The position numbers and the translations under genes are program-made. DNA of 56,086 nucleotides, from positions 7,672 to 63,757 of the forward strand of contig SZWC01006725.1 of the NCBI GenBank assembly GCA_023375785.1, written 5' to 3'. Of the stretch, positions 10,179 through 23,200 are shown in pieces. Below the pieces are notes generated by a model, which was not told the origin of the DNA, searched no databases, and worked only from the letters and a program-made list of their open reading frames with translations. The stretch's first letter is position 1. Each line of letters begins with the position of its first letter. The stretch is from Penium margaritaceum. Its lineage: Eukaryota; Streptophyta; Zygnematophyceae; Desmidiales; Peniaceae.

Positions 10179-13100
10179 CAAAGAATGGCAGAGCAAGCAA
10201 GAGAACAGTGGAGCAAGCCTGAGAAAGGTGGAGCAACCCAGAGAAAGGTGGAGCAAGCCCAAGAACGGTGGAGCGAGTCAGAGAACGGTGGAGCAAGCAA
10301 GAGAATGGTGGATCAATTCAGAGAAAGGTGGAGCAGGCAATAGAAAGGTGAAGGAAGCCAAAGAAGTATGGAGCAAGCCAGAGAAAGGTGGAGCAAGCCA
10401 GAGAACGGTGGAGCAAGCCAGAGAACTATGGAGCAAGCAAGAGAACGGTGGAGCAAGCCAGAGAAAGGTGGAGCAAGCTAGGGAACAGTAGAGCAAGCCA
10501 GAGAATGGTGGAGCAAGCCAGAGAACGGTGGAGCAAGCCAGAGAACGGTGGAGCAAGCCAGAGAAAGGTGGAGCAAGCTAGGGAACAGTAGAGCAAGCCA
10601 GAGAATGGTGGAGCACGCCAGAGAACGGTGGAGCAAGCCAGAGAAAGATGGAGCAAGCCAGAGAAAGGTGGAGCAAGCTAGGGAACAGTAGAGCAAGCCA
10701 GAGAATGGTGGAGCACGCCAGAGAACGGTGGAGCAAGCCAGAGAAAGATGGAGCAAGCCAGAGAAAGGTGGAGCAAGCTAGGGAACAGTAGAGCAAGCCA
10801 GAGAATGGTGGAGCACGCCAGAGAACGGTGGAGCAAGCCAGAGAAAGATGGAGCAAGCCAGAGAAAGGTGGAGCAAGCTAGGGAACAGTAGAGCAAGCCA
10901 GAGAATGGTGGAGCACGCCAGAGAACGGTGGAGCAAGCCAGAGAAAGATGGAGCAAGCCAGAGAAAGGTGGAGCAAGCTAGGGAACAGTAGAGCAAGCCA
11001 GAGAATGGTGGAGCACGCCAGAGAACGGTGGAGCAAGCCAGAGAAAGATGGAGCAAGCCAGAGAAAGGTGGAGCAAGCTAGGGAACAGTAGAGCAAGCCA
11101 GAGAATGGTGGAGCACGCCAGAGAACGGTGGAGCAAGCCAGAGAAAGATGGAGCAAGCCAGAGAAAGGTGGAGCAAGCTAGGGAACAGTAGAGCAAGCCA
11201 GAGAATGGTGGAGCACGCCAGAGAACGGTGGAGCAAGCCAGAGAAAGATGGAGCAAGCCAGAGAAAGGTGGAGCAAGCTAGGGAACAGTAGAGCAAGCCA
11301 GAGAATGGTGGAGCACGCCAGAGAACGGTGGAGCAAGCCAGAGAAAGATGGAGCAAGCCAGAGAAAGGTGGAGCAAGCTAGGGAACAGTAGAGCAAGCCA
11401 GAGAATGGTGGAGCACGCCAGAGAACGGTGGAGCAAGCCAGAGAAAGATGGAGCAAGCCAGAGAAAGGTGGAGCAAGCTAGGGAACAGTAGAGCAAGCCA
11501 GAGAATGGTGGAGCACGCCAGAGAACGGTGGAGCAAGCCAGAGAAAGATGGAGCAAGCCAGAGAAAGGTGGAGCAAGCTAGGGAACAGTAGAGCAAGCCA
11601 GAGAATGGTGGAGCACGCCAGAGAACGGTGGAGCAAGCCAGAGAAAGATGGAGCAAGCCAGAGAAAGGTGGAGCAAGCTAGGGAACAGTAGAGCAAGCCA
11701 GAGAATGGTGGAGCACGCCAGAGAACGGTGGAGCAAGCCAGAGAAAGATGGAGCAAGCCAGAGAAAGGTGGAGCAAGCTAGGGAACAGTAGAGCAAGCCA
11801 GAGAATGGTGGAGCACGCCAGAGAACGGTGGAGCAAGCCAGAGAAAGATGGAGCAAGCCAGAGAAAGGTGGAGCAAGCTAGGGAACAGTAGAGCAAGCCA
11901 GAGAATGGTGGAGCACGCCAGAGAACGGTGGAGCAAGCCAGAGAAAGATGGAGCAAGCCAGAGAAAGGTGGAGCAAGCTAGGGAACAGTAGAGCAAGCCA
12001 GAGAATGGTGGAGCACGCCAGAGAACGGTGGAGCAAGCCAGAGAAAGATGGAGCAAGCCAGAGAAAGGTGGAGCAAGCTAGGGAACAGTAGAGCAAGCCA
12101 GAGAATGGTGGAGCACGCCAGAGAACGGTGGAGCAAGCCAGAGAAAGATGGAGCAAGCCAGAGAAAGGTGGAGCAAGCTAGGGAACAGTAGAGCAAGCCA
12201 GAGAATGGTGGAGCACGCCAGAGAACGGTGGAGCAAGCCAGAGAAAGATGGAGCAAGCCAGAGAAAGGTGGAGCAAGCTAGGGAACAGTAGAGCAAGCCA
12301 GAGAATGGTGGAGCACGCCAGAGAACGGTGGAGCAAGCCAGAGAAAGATGGAGCAAGCCAGAGAAAGGTGGAGCAAGCTAGGGAACAGTAGAGCAAGCCA
12401 GAGAATGGTGGAGCACGCCAGAGAACGGTGGAGCAAGCCAGAGAAAGATGGAGCAAGCCAGAGAAAGGTGGAGCAAGCTAGGGAACAGTAGAGCAAGCCA
12501 GAGAATGGTGGAGCACGCCAGAGAACGGTGGAGCAAGCCAGAGAAAGATGGAGCAAGCCAGAGAAAGGTGGAGCAAGCTAGGGAACAGTAGAGCAAGCCA
12601 GAGAATGGTGGAGCACGCCAGAGAACGGTGGAGCAAGCCAGAGAAAGATGGAGCAAGCCAGAGAAAGGTGGAGCAAGCTAGGGAACAGTAGAGCAAGCCA
12701 GAGAATGGTGGAGCACGCCAGAGAACGGTGGAGCAAGCCAGAGAAAGATGGAGCAAGCCAGAGAAAGGTGGAGCAAGCTAGGGAACAGTAGAGCAAGCCA
12801 GAGAATGGTGGAGCACGCCAGAGAACGGTGGAGCAAGCCAGAGAAAGATGGAGCAAGCCAGAGAAAGGTGGAGCAAGCTAGGGAACAGTAGAGCAAGCCA
12901 GAGAATGGTGGAGCACGCCAGAGAACGGTGGAGCAAGCCAGAGAAAGATGGAGCAAGCCAGAGAAAGGTGGAGCAAGCTAGGGAACAGTAGAGCAAGCCA
13001 GAGAATGGTGGAGCACGCCAGAGAACGGTGGAGCAAGCCAGAGAAAGATGGAGCAAGCCAGAGAAAGGTGGAGCAAGCTAGGGAACAGTAGAGCAAGCCA

Positions 13101-13734
13101 GAGAATGGTGGAGCACGCCAGAGAACGGTGGAGCAAGCCAGAGAAAGATGGAGCAAGCCAGAGAAAGGTGGAGCAAGCTAGGGAACAGTAGAGCAAGCCA
13201 GAGAATGGTGGAGCACGCCAGAGAACGGTGGAGCAAGCCAGAGAAAGATGGAGCAAGCCAGTGAAAGGTGGGGCAAGCCATAGAAAGATGGAGCAAGCCA
13301 GAGACAGGTGGAGCAAGACAGAGAACAGTGGAACAAGCCAGAGAAAGGTGGAGCAAACCTGAGAAAAGTGGAGCAAGCCAGAGAAAGGTGGGACAAGCCA
13401 GAGAATAGTGGTGCAAGCCATGGAACGGTGAAGCTAGCCAAAGAGCGGTGGAGCAAGCTAGATGAGGGTGGAATGGTTGAGCAAGCTTGAGAACGGTGGA
13501 GCAAGCCAGAGAAAGGTGAAGCAAGCCAGAAAAAGGTGGAGCAAGCCAGAGAAAGGTGGAGCAAGCAAGAGAATGGTGGAGCAAGCCTGAGAACAGTGGA
13601 GCAAGCCAGAGAAAGGTGGAGCAAGGTAAAGAACGGTGGAGCGAGCGAGAGAACGGTAGAGCAAGCGAGAGAACAGTGGAGCATGCCAGAGAAAGATGAA
13701 GCAAGCCACAGAACGGTGGAACAAGCTATAGAAC
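10179..13734. repeat. 20-bp minisatellite, block A
   Basis: Tandem copies of a 20-bp unit, consensus GTGGAGCAAGCCAGAGAACG, purine-rich on the plus strand. Common variants change AACG to AAAG, AATG or AACA, and GCCAG to GCTAG or GCAAG. The left 300 bp and right 480 bp are divergent, while the centre is a homogenised 100-bp repeat. Repeated frames of about 92 codons on the minus strand are a by-product. Confidence 0.95.
10581..13260. repeat. 100-bp higher-order repeat, about 26.8 identical copies
   Basis: Five 20-bp monomers form a 100-bp unit starting GGGAACAGTAGAGCAAGCCA. The unit recurs every 100 bp from 10581 to 13260 with no substitution that I can see. The preceding 100 bp (10481-10580) is a divergent copy. 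This degree of identity points to very recent amplification or gene conversion, or to an assembly consensus that hides small differences. Confidence 0.93.
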
Positions 13735-14195
13735 TAAGGGTGTTCGCGAGTCTGGAACCTCGATTCTGAGCCTGGAACCTGACTTGCGAGTCCGAGTCCA
13801 GTGCCAGACTCGGATTTGCGAGTCTGAGACTCGGACTCGCGAGTCCCAGACTTGCGAGTCTAGTCTCCTGGATTTGCGAGTCCAGTGGGCAAGAATTGCG
13901 AGTCTGGTGCACCATCTAATAAAACAGGGTTACAATCAATGTGTTTTTGAAATTTGTGACTCTAAAGTCATGTGAACTCAACATGTAACTAGTAGAAAAT
14001 GAATTTGACCCATAGTTGTATTCATGTAATCAACAAAGATCCCCTCATTGTCGTCGTTGTCTCGTTGTCGGAGGTCAAGGTGAGATTTGCGAGTCCAGGT
14101 CGGTTCTGGACCCTGGATTTGGACTTGCGAGTCTGGGTCCGGACTCGGATTTGCGAGTCCGACTTGCGAGTCCCGGATTTTGGCTTACAGCCTTA
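13735..14195. mobile_element. hAT-like MITE (non-autonomous DNA transposon)
   Basis: A 461-bp insertion interrupts the 20-bp array. The 8-bp sequence TATAGAAC occurs at 13727-13734 and again at 14196-14203, and removing one copy plus the insert restores the array. The insert begins TAAGGGTGT and ends ACAGCCTTA, whose reverse complement TAAGGCTGT matches the left end at 8 of 9 positions. An 8-bp duplication with TAGGG-like terminal repeats is typical of hAT elements. Both subterminal regions carry many copies of CGAGTC, mostly as TTGCGAGTC: about 7 on the left and 4 on the right. There is no transposase coding sequence. Confidence 0.8.
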
Positions 14196-14203
14196 TATAG
14201 AAC

Positions 14204-17200
14204 GGTGGACCAAACCATGTAATGATGGAGCAAGCCAGAGAATGGTGGAGAAAGACAAAAAATGGTGGATAAAGCCAGAGAAAGGTGGAACAAGCAAGAG
14301 AACGATGGAGAAAGCTAGAGAACAATGGAGAAAGCCAGAGAACGGTGGAGCAAGCTAGAGAACAATGGAGCAAGCCAGAGAACGATGGAGCAAGCCAGAG
14401 TACGGTGGAGCAAGCCAGAAAATGGTGGAGCGAGCTAGAGAATTGTGGAGTAACCAGAGAACAGTGGAGCAAGCAAGAGAACGTTGGTGCAAGCTAGAGA
14501 ACAGTGGAGCAAGTCAGGGAACGGTGGAGCAAGTTAGAGAATGATGGAGCAAGCCAGAGAATTGTGGAGTAAGCTAGAGAGCAGTGGACCAAGCCAGAGA
14601 ACAGTGGAGCAAGCCAGAAAATGGTGGAGCAAGTTAGAGAACGGTGCAGCAAGCTAGTGGACGGTGGAGCAAGGCAGAGAACGGTGAAGCAAGCAAGAGA
14701 ACACTGGAGCAAGCCACATAAAGGTAGAGCAAGCCAGAGAAAGGTGGAGCAAGCCAGAGAAAGGTGGAGCAAGCCAGAGAAAGGTGGAGCAAGCCAGAGA
14801 TTGGTAGAGCAAGCCAGAGAACAGTGGAGCAAGCTAGACAACGGTGGAGCAAGTCAGAGAATGGTGGAGCAAGCCAGAGAACGGTTGAGCAATCCAGAGA
14901 AAGGTGGAGCAAGCCAGAGAACGGTGGAGCAAGCCAGAGAAAGGTGGAGCAAGCCAGAGATTGGTAGAGCAAGCCAGAGAACAGTGGAGCAAGCTAGACA
15001 ACGGTGGAGCAAGTCAGAGAATGGTGGAGCAAGCCAGAGAACGGTTGAGCAATCCAGAGAAAGGTGGGGCAAGCCAGAGAAAGGTGGAGCAAGCCAGAGA
15101 ACGGTAGAGCAAGCCGGAGAATGGTGGAGCAAGCAAGAGAATGGTGGAGCATGCCTGAGAACGGTGGAGCAAGCCAGAGAACGGTGAAGCAAGCCAGAGA
15201 AAGATGGAGCAAGCCAGCAAATGGTGGAGCAAGCCGAAGAAAGGTGGAGCAAGCCAGAGAAATGTGGAGCAAGCCAGAGAAAGGGGGAGCAAGCTAGAGA
15301 ACAGTGGAGGCAGCCAGAGAAAGTCGGAGCAAGCCAGAGATCGGTGGAGCAAGCCATAGAATGGTGGAGCAAGCCAGAGAAAGGTGGAGCAAGCCAGAGA
15401 ACGGTGGAGCAAGCCAGAGAACGGTGGAGTAAACCAGAGAACGGTGGATCAAGCCAGAAAACGATGGATCAAGCCACAGAACGGTGGAGCAAGCAAGAGA
15501 ACGGTGGAGCGAGCCAGAGAAAGGTGGAGCAAGCCAGAGAACGATGGAGCAAGCCAGAGAACAGTGGGGCAAGCAAAGGAGGAGCAAGCCAGGGAACGGT
15601 GGAGCAAGCCAGAGAACGGTGGAGCATGCAAAAGAAAGGTGGAGCAAGCCAGAGAACATGGAGCAAGCTAGAGAACGGTGGAGAAAGCCAGAAAACGGTG
15701 GAGGAAGCCAGAGAACGATGGAGCAATCCAAAGAACGGTGCAGTTGGCCAGAAAAAGGTGGAGCAAGCAAGAGAATGGTGGAGCAAATCATAGAACAATG
15801 GATCAAGCCAGAGAACGGTGGAGCAAGTCAGAGAACGGTGGAGCAAGCCAGAAAATGGTGAAGGTAGACAGAGAACGGTGGAGCAAGCCAGACAAAGGTG
15901 GAGCAAGCCAGAGAACGGTGGAGCAAGCCAGAAAATGGTGGATCAAGCCAGAGAATGGTGGAGCAAGTGTGAGAACGGTGGAGCAAGCCAGAGAACGGTG
16001 GTGCAAGCTAGAGAACGGTAAAGCAAGCAAGAGAATGGTGGAGAAGGTCAGAGAACGGTGGAGCAAGCCCGAGAATTTTGGAGTAAGCCAGAGAACGGTG
16101 GAACAAGCCAGAGAACGGTGGAGCAAGCTAGAGAACAGTGGAGCAAGTTAGAGAATGTTAGAGCAAGCCAGAGGACAGTGGAGCAAGCCAGAGAATGGTG
16201 GAGCAACGAAGAGAACAGCGGAGCAAGCAAGAGAAAGGTGGAGTAAGCCAGAGAAAGGCGGAGCAAGCCAGAGAATGGTGGAGCAAGTCAGAGAACGGTC
16301 GAGTAAGCAAGAGAACGGTGAAGCAAGGCAGAGAAGGACCGAGCTAGCCAAAAAACGGTGGAGCAAGCCAGAGAGAAATGGAGCAAGCCAAAGAACGGTA
16401 GAGCAAGCCAAAGAACGATGGAGCAAGCAAGAGAACGGTGGAGCAAACCAGAGAAATGTGGAGCAAGCTGGAGAACGGTAGAGCAAGCCAGAGAACGGTG
16501 GAGTAAGCCAGAGAACGGTGGAGAAAGCCAGAGAATGGTGGAGAAAGCCAGAGGAAGGTGGAGCAAGCTAGAAAATGGTGGAGCAAGCCAGAGAACTGTG
16601 GACAAAGCCAGAGAACATAGGATCAAGCCAAAGAAAGGTGGAGCAAGCCAGGGGAAGATGGAGCTAGCCAGAGAATGGTGGAGCAAGCCAGATAAAGGTG
16701 GAGCAAGCCAGAGAATGGTGGAGCAAGCCAGATAACAGTGGAGTGAGACATAGAAAGGTGGACCAAGCCAGGCAAAGGTGGAGCAAGCCGGAGAAAGGTG
16801 GAGCAAGCCAATGAAAGGTGGAGCAAGCCATACAAAGGTGGAGCAAGCCAGTAAAAGGTGGAGCAATCCAGAGAAAGGCGGAGCAAGCCAGAGAAAGATG
16901 GAGCAAGCCAGTGAAAGGTGGAGCAAGTCATAGAAAGATGGAGTAAGCTAGAAAAAGGTGCAGCAAGAGAAAGAACAGTGGAACAATCCAGAGAAAGGTG
17001 GAGCAAACCTGAGAAAAAAGGAGCAAGCCACAGAAAGGTGGGGCAAGCCAAAGAACGGTGGAGCAAGCCAGAGAACAGTGGAGCAAGCCAGAGAAAGGTC
17101 GAGCAATCCAGAGAACGGTGGAGCAAGCCAAAGAGCATTGGAGCAAGCCAGATGAGGGTGGAGCAAGGCAAAGAATTGTGGAGTAAGCCAGAGAACGGTA

Positions 17201-20200
17201 ACCAAGCTAGAGAACAGTTGAGCCAGCCAGAGAATAGTGGAGCAAGCTAGAGAATGGTGAAGCAAGCCAAAGAACGGTGGAGCAAGCCAGAGAACGGTGG
17301 AGCAAGCAAGAGAACGGCAGAGCAAGCCAGAGAAGAGTGGAGCAAGCCGGAGAAAGATGGAGCAAACCAGAGAATGGAAGAGAAGGTTAGAGAATGCTGG
17401 ATTTAGCAAGAGAATGGTACAGCAAGCCAGGTAAAGGTGGACCAGGTCAGAGAAAGGTGAAGCAGGCCAGATAAAGGTGGAGCGAGCCAGAGAAAGGTGG
17501 AGAAAGCCAGAGAATGGTGGAGCAAGCCAAAGAACAATGGAGCAAGCCAAAGAACGGTGGAGCAAGCAAGAGAACAGTGGAGCAAGCCAGAGAGAGGTGG
17601 AGCAGGCAAGGGAAAGGTGAAGCAAGCCGAAGAAAGGCAGAGGAAGCCAGAGAAAGGCGGAGGAAACCAGAGAAAGGTGGAACAAGCCAAAGAAAGGTGG
17701 GAAAGTCAGAGAACGGTTGAGTAAGCAAGAGAATGGTGGAGCAGGCCGGAGAACGGTGGAGCAAGTCAGAAAACGGTAGAGCAAGGAAGAGATAGGTGGA
17801 GCAAGCTAGAGAAAGGTGGTGCAGGCCAGGGAAAGGTGAAGTAAGCCAAAGAAAGGTGGAGCAAGCCAGAGAAAGGTAAACAAAAGGCAGAGAAAGGTGG
17901 AGCAAGCCAGAGAACGGTGGAGCAAGCTAGAGAACGGTGGAGCAAGCAAGAGAACGGTGGAGAAAACCAAAGAACGGTGGAGCAAGCCAGAGAATGGTGG
18001 AGCAAGCNNNNNNNNNNNNNNNNNNNNNNNNNNNNNNNNNNNNNNNNNNNNNNNNNNNNNNNNNNNNNNNNNNNNNNNNGGTGGAGCAAGCTAGAGAACG
18101 GTGGAGCAAGCAAGAGAACGGTGGAGAAAACCAAAGAACGGTGGAGCAAGCCAGAGAATGGTGGAGCAAGCAAGAGAACGGTGGAGCAAGAAAGAGAACA
18201 GTGGAGCATGCCAGAGAACGGTGGAGCAAGCCAGAGAACGGTGGAACATGCCAGAGAAAGGTGGAGCAAGCCAGAGAACGGTGGAGCAAACCAAAGAAAG
18301 GTGGAGCAAGCGAGAGAAAGGTGGCGCAAGCAAGGGAAAGGTGGAGCAAGCCAGATCACGGTAGAGGAAGCCAGAGAAAGGTGGAGTAAGTCAAAGATCG
18401 GTGGAGCGAGCATGAGAACGGTGGAGCAAGCCAGAGAAAGGTGGAGCAAGCCAGAGAATGGTGGAGCAAGCCAGAGAACGGTGGAGCAAGCCATAGGTCA
18501 GTGGAGCAAGCCAGAGAACAATGGAGAAAGCCGGAGAGCAGTGGAGCAAGCAAGAGAACAGTGGAGCAAGCCTGGGAAATTTGGAGCAAGCCAGAGAACG
18601 ATGGAGCAAGCCAGAAAACAGTGGAGCAAGCCAAAGAACGGTGGAGCAAGCCACAGAAAGGTGGAGCAAGCCAGAGGACGGTGGAGCAAGTCACAGAACG
18701 GTGGAGCAAGTGGAAGAAAGGTGGAGCAAGCCAGAAAACGGTGGAGTAAGCCACAGAGCGGTGGAGCAAACTAGAGAACGGTGGAGAAAGCCAGAGAACG
18801 GTGGAACAAGCCAGAGAACGGTGGAGCAGGCCAAAGAATGGTGGAGCAAGCCAGAAAAAGGTGGAGCAAGCAAGAGAACGGTGGAACAAGCCAGAGAACA
18901 ATGGATCAATCCAGAGAAAGGTGGAGCAAGCCAGAGAACAGTTGAGCAAACCAGAAAATGGTGGAGGTAGCCAGAGAACGGTGGAGTAAGCCAGACAAAG
19001 GTGGAGCAAGCCATAGAACGGTGGAGTAAGCTAGAAGATGGTAGGGCTAGCCATAGAATGGTGGAGCAAGCCAGAGAACGGTGGACCAAGCCAGAGAAAG
19101 GTGGTGCAAGCTAGAGAACGGTAGATCAAGCCAGAGAACAGTGGAGCAAGTCAGAGAAGGGTGGAGCAAGCCAGAGAATTGTGGAGTAAGCCAGAGAACG
19201 GTGGAGCAAGCCAGAGAAAGGAGGAGCAAGCCAGAGAACGGTGGAGCAAGTTAGAGAACATTAGGGCAAGCCAGGGGATGGTGGAGCAAGCCAGAAAATA
19301 GTGGAGCAAGCAAGAGAACAGTGGAGCAAGCCAGGGAAAGGTGAAGCAAGCCAGAAAAAGGTGGAGCAAGCCAGAGAACGGTGGAGCATGTCAGAGAACG
19401 GTGAAACAAGCAAGAGAACGGTGGAGCAAGGAAGAGAAAGGTCAAGCAGGCCAGAGAAAGGTGAAACAAGCCAAAGAAAGGTGGAGCAAGCCTGAGAAAG
19501 GTGAATCAAGCCAGAGAAAGGTGGAACAAGCCAGAGAATGATGGAGCAAGCCAGAGAACGGTGGAGCAAGCCAGAGAACGATGGAGCAAGCCAGAGAACC
19601 GTGGAGCAAGCCAGAGAAAGGTGGAGCAATCCAGAGAACGGTGGAGCAGTCCAGATACTGGTGGAGCAAGCCAGAGACAGGTGGAGGAAGCCAAAGAACA
19701 GTGGAGCAAGCAAGAGAACGGTGGAGCAAGCCAGAGAACGGTGGAGAAAGCAAGAGAACAGTGGAGCAAGCCAGAGGAAGGTTGAGCAAGCTAGAGAACG
19801 GTGGAGGAATCCAGAGAACGGTGGAGCAAGCCAGAGAAAGGTGGAGTAAGCCAGAGAACGGTGGAGCAAGCCAAAGAAAGGTGGAGTAAGCCAAAGGAAG
19901 GTGGATCAAGCCAGAGAACGGTGGAGCAAGCCAGAGAAAGGTGGAGCAAGCCAGAGAATGGTGGAGCAAGCCAGAGAATGGTGGAGTAAGCCAGAGTAAG
20001 GTGGACCAAGCCAGACAAAGGTGGAGCAAGACATAAAAAGGTGGCGTAAGCCAAAGAAAGGTGGAGCAAGCCTTACAAAGGTGGAGCAAGCCAATGAAAG
20101 GTGGAGCAAGCGAAAGAACGGTGGAGTAAGCTAAAGAAAGGTGGAGCAAGCCTGAGAAAGGTGGAGCAAGCCAGAGAAAGGTGGAGCAAGCGAGAGAAAG

Positions 20201-23200
20201 ATGGAGCAAGCCAGTGAAAGGTAGAGCACGCCATGGAAAGATGGAGTAAGCCAAAGAAAGGTGGAGCAAGACAGAGAACAGCGGAGCAAGCCAGAGAAAT
20301 GTAGAGCAAACCTGAGAAAAGTGGAGCAAACCTGAGAAAAGTGGAGCAAGCAACAGAAAGGTGGAGCAAGCCAGAGAAAGGTGGAGCAAGCTAAAGAGCT
20401 GTGAAGCAATCCATGGAAAGGTGGAGCAAGCCAGAGAACGGTGGACCAAGCCAAAGAATGGTGGAGCAAGCCAGAGAACAGTGGTGCAAGGCGGAGAACG
20501 GTGAAGCAAGCCAAAGAGCGGTGGAGCAAGCTAGATAACGGTGGATCAAGGCATAGAATTGTGGAGCTAGCCAGAGAACAGCAAGCAAGCTAGAGAACAG
20601 TTGAGCAAGCCACAGAACGGTGGAGCATGCTAGAGAATGGTGGAGCAAGCCAAAGAACAGTGGAGAAAGCCAGAGAACGGTGGAGCAAGCAAGAGAACGG
20701 TGGAGCAAGCCAGAGAAAGCCGGAGCAAGCCAGAGAAAGATGGAGCAAGCCAGAGAACGGTGGAGAAGGTCAGATAGTGGTGGAGCATGCAAGAGAATGT
20801 TGGAGCAAGCCAGTGAAAGGTGGACCAGGCCGGAGAATGATGACGCAAGCCAGAGAAAGGTGGAGCAAGCCAGAGAACGGTGGAGCAAGGCAGAGAAAGG
20901 TGGTGCAAGCCAGAGAACAATGGAGCTAGCCAGAGAACGGCAGAGCAAGCCAGAGAACGGTGGAGCAAGCCAAAGAACGGTGGAGCAAGCCAGAGAGGGG
21001 TGGAGCAAGCAGAGAACGATGGAGCAAGCCAGAGAAAGGTGGAGCGAGCGAGAGAACGGTGGAGCTAGCCAGAGAACGGTAGAGCAAGCCAGAGAACAGT
21101 GGAGCAAGCCAGAGGAAGGTTGAGCAAGCTAGAGAACGGTGGAGCAAGCCAGTGAACGGTGGACCAGGCCAGAGAATGGTGGCGCAAGCCAGAGAAAGGT
21201 GGAGCGAGCGAGAGAACGGTGGAGCTAGCCAGAGAACGGTAGAGCAAGCCAGAGAACAGTGGAGCAAGCCAGGAACGGTGGAGCAAGCAAGAGTACAGTA
21301 GAGCAAGCCAAAGAAAGGTGGAGCAAGCCATAGAAAGGTGGAGCAAGCCAGAGACCAGTGGAGCAAGTCAGAAAACGGTGGAGCAAGGAAGAGAAGAGTG
21401 GAGCAAGCTAGAGAAAGGTGGAGCAGTCCAGAGAAAGGTGAAGCAAGCCAGAGAAAGGTGGAGCAAGCCAGAGAAAGGTGGAGCAAGGCAGAGAAACGTG
21501 GAGCAAGTCAGAGAACGGTGGAGCAAGCCAGAGAACGGCGGAGCAAGTCAGGGAGCTTTGGAGCAAGCCAGAGAACGTTGGAGCAAGCCAGAGAATGGTT
21601 GAGCAAGCCAGAGAACAGTTGAGCAAGCCAGAGAACAGTGCAGCAAGCAAAAGAAAGGTTGAGCAAGCTAGAGAACAGTGGAGCAAGCCATAGAAAGGTG
21701 CAGCAAGCCAGAGAAAGCTGGAGCAAGCCAGAGAAAGGTAGAGCAAGCCAGAGAACGGTAGAGCAAGTCAGAGAACGGTGGAGCAAGTTGGAGAATGGTG
21801 GAGCAAGCCTTAGAAGCGTGGAGCAAGCAAGAGAACGGTGGACCAAGCCAGAGAAAGGTGGAGCGAGCGAGAGAACGGTGGAGCTAGCCAGAGAACGGTG
21901 GAGAAAGCAAGAGAACGGTGGAGCAAGCCAGAGGAAGGTGGAGCAAGTCCGAGAACGGTGGAGCAAGCCATAGAAAGGTGGAGCAAGCCAGAGAATGGTG
22001 GAGCAAGCTAGAGAACGGTGAAAAAAGCCAGAGAAAGGTGGACCAAGACAGACAAAAGTGGAGCAAGACAGAGAAAGGTGGGGCAAGCCAAAGAAAGTTT
22101 GAGCAAGCGATACAAAGGTAGAGCAAGCCAGTGAAAGGTGGAGCAAGCTAAAGAACAGTGGAGTAGGCTAAAGAAAGGTGCAGCAAGCCAGAGAAAGGTG
22201 GAGCAAGCTATGGAAAGGTGTAACAAGCCAGAGAAAGATGGAGCAAGCTAGTGAAAGGTTGAGCAAGCCATAGAAAGATGGAGTAAGCCAGAGAAAGGTG
22301 GAGCAAGACATAGAACAGTGCAGCAAGCCAGAGAAAGGTGGAGCAAACCTGAGAAAAGTAGAGCAAGCCTGAGAAAGGTGAAGCAATCCAGAGAAAGGTG
22401 GAGCAAGCTAAAGAATTTTGAAGCAAGCCATGGAAAGGTGGAGCAAGCCAGAGAACGGTGGAGCAAGCCAGAGAACGGTAGATCAAGCCAGAGAACAGTG
22501 GTGCAAGCCAGAGAATGCTGAAGCAAGCCAAAAGAGTGGTGGAGCAAGCCTGATAACGGTGGAGCAAGGCATAAAATTGCAGAGTAAGCCAGAGAACGGC
22601 AAACAAGCTAGAGAACAGTTGAGCAAGCAAGAGAATAGTGGAGCAAGCTAGAGAATGGTTGAGAAAGCCAAAGCATGGTGGGAAAATCCAGAGAACGATG
22701 GAGCAAGCAAGAGAACGGTGGAGCAATCCAGAGAAAGCTGGAGCAAGCCAGAGAAAGATGGAGCAAGCCAGAGAACGGTGGAGAAGGTTAGAGAATGGTC
22801 GAGCAAGCAAGAGAATGGTGGAGCAAGCCAGAGAAAGGTGGACCAGGCCAGAGAAAGATGAAGCTAGCCAGAGAAAGGTGGAGCAAGCCAGAGAAAGGTG
22901 GAGCAAGCAAGAGAAAGGTGGTGCAAGCCAGAGAACGGTGGAGCAAGCTAGAGAACGGTGGAGCAAGCCAGAGAATGGTGGAGCAAGGCAGAGAAAGGTG
23001 GAGCAAGCCAGAGAAAGATGGAGCAAGCCAGAGAACGGTAGAGCAAGTCAGAGAACGGTGGAGCAAGCAAGAGAACGGTAGAGCAAGCCAGAGAAAGGTG
23101 GAGCAGGCCAGAGAAAGATGAAGCTAGCCAGAGAAAGGTGGAGCAAGCCAGAGAAAGGTGGAGCAAGCAAGAGAAAGGTGGTGCAAGCCAGAGAACGGTG

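Noticed and set aside
10278..13256. Dozens of identical 92-codon minus-strand frames (MLHLSLACSTV type)
   Set aside because: They repeat exactly every 100 bp with the satellite unit and overlap each other, so they are satellite shadows and not a gene family.
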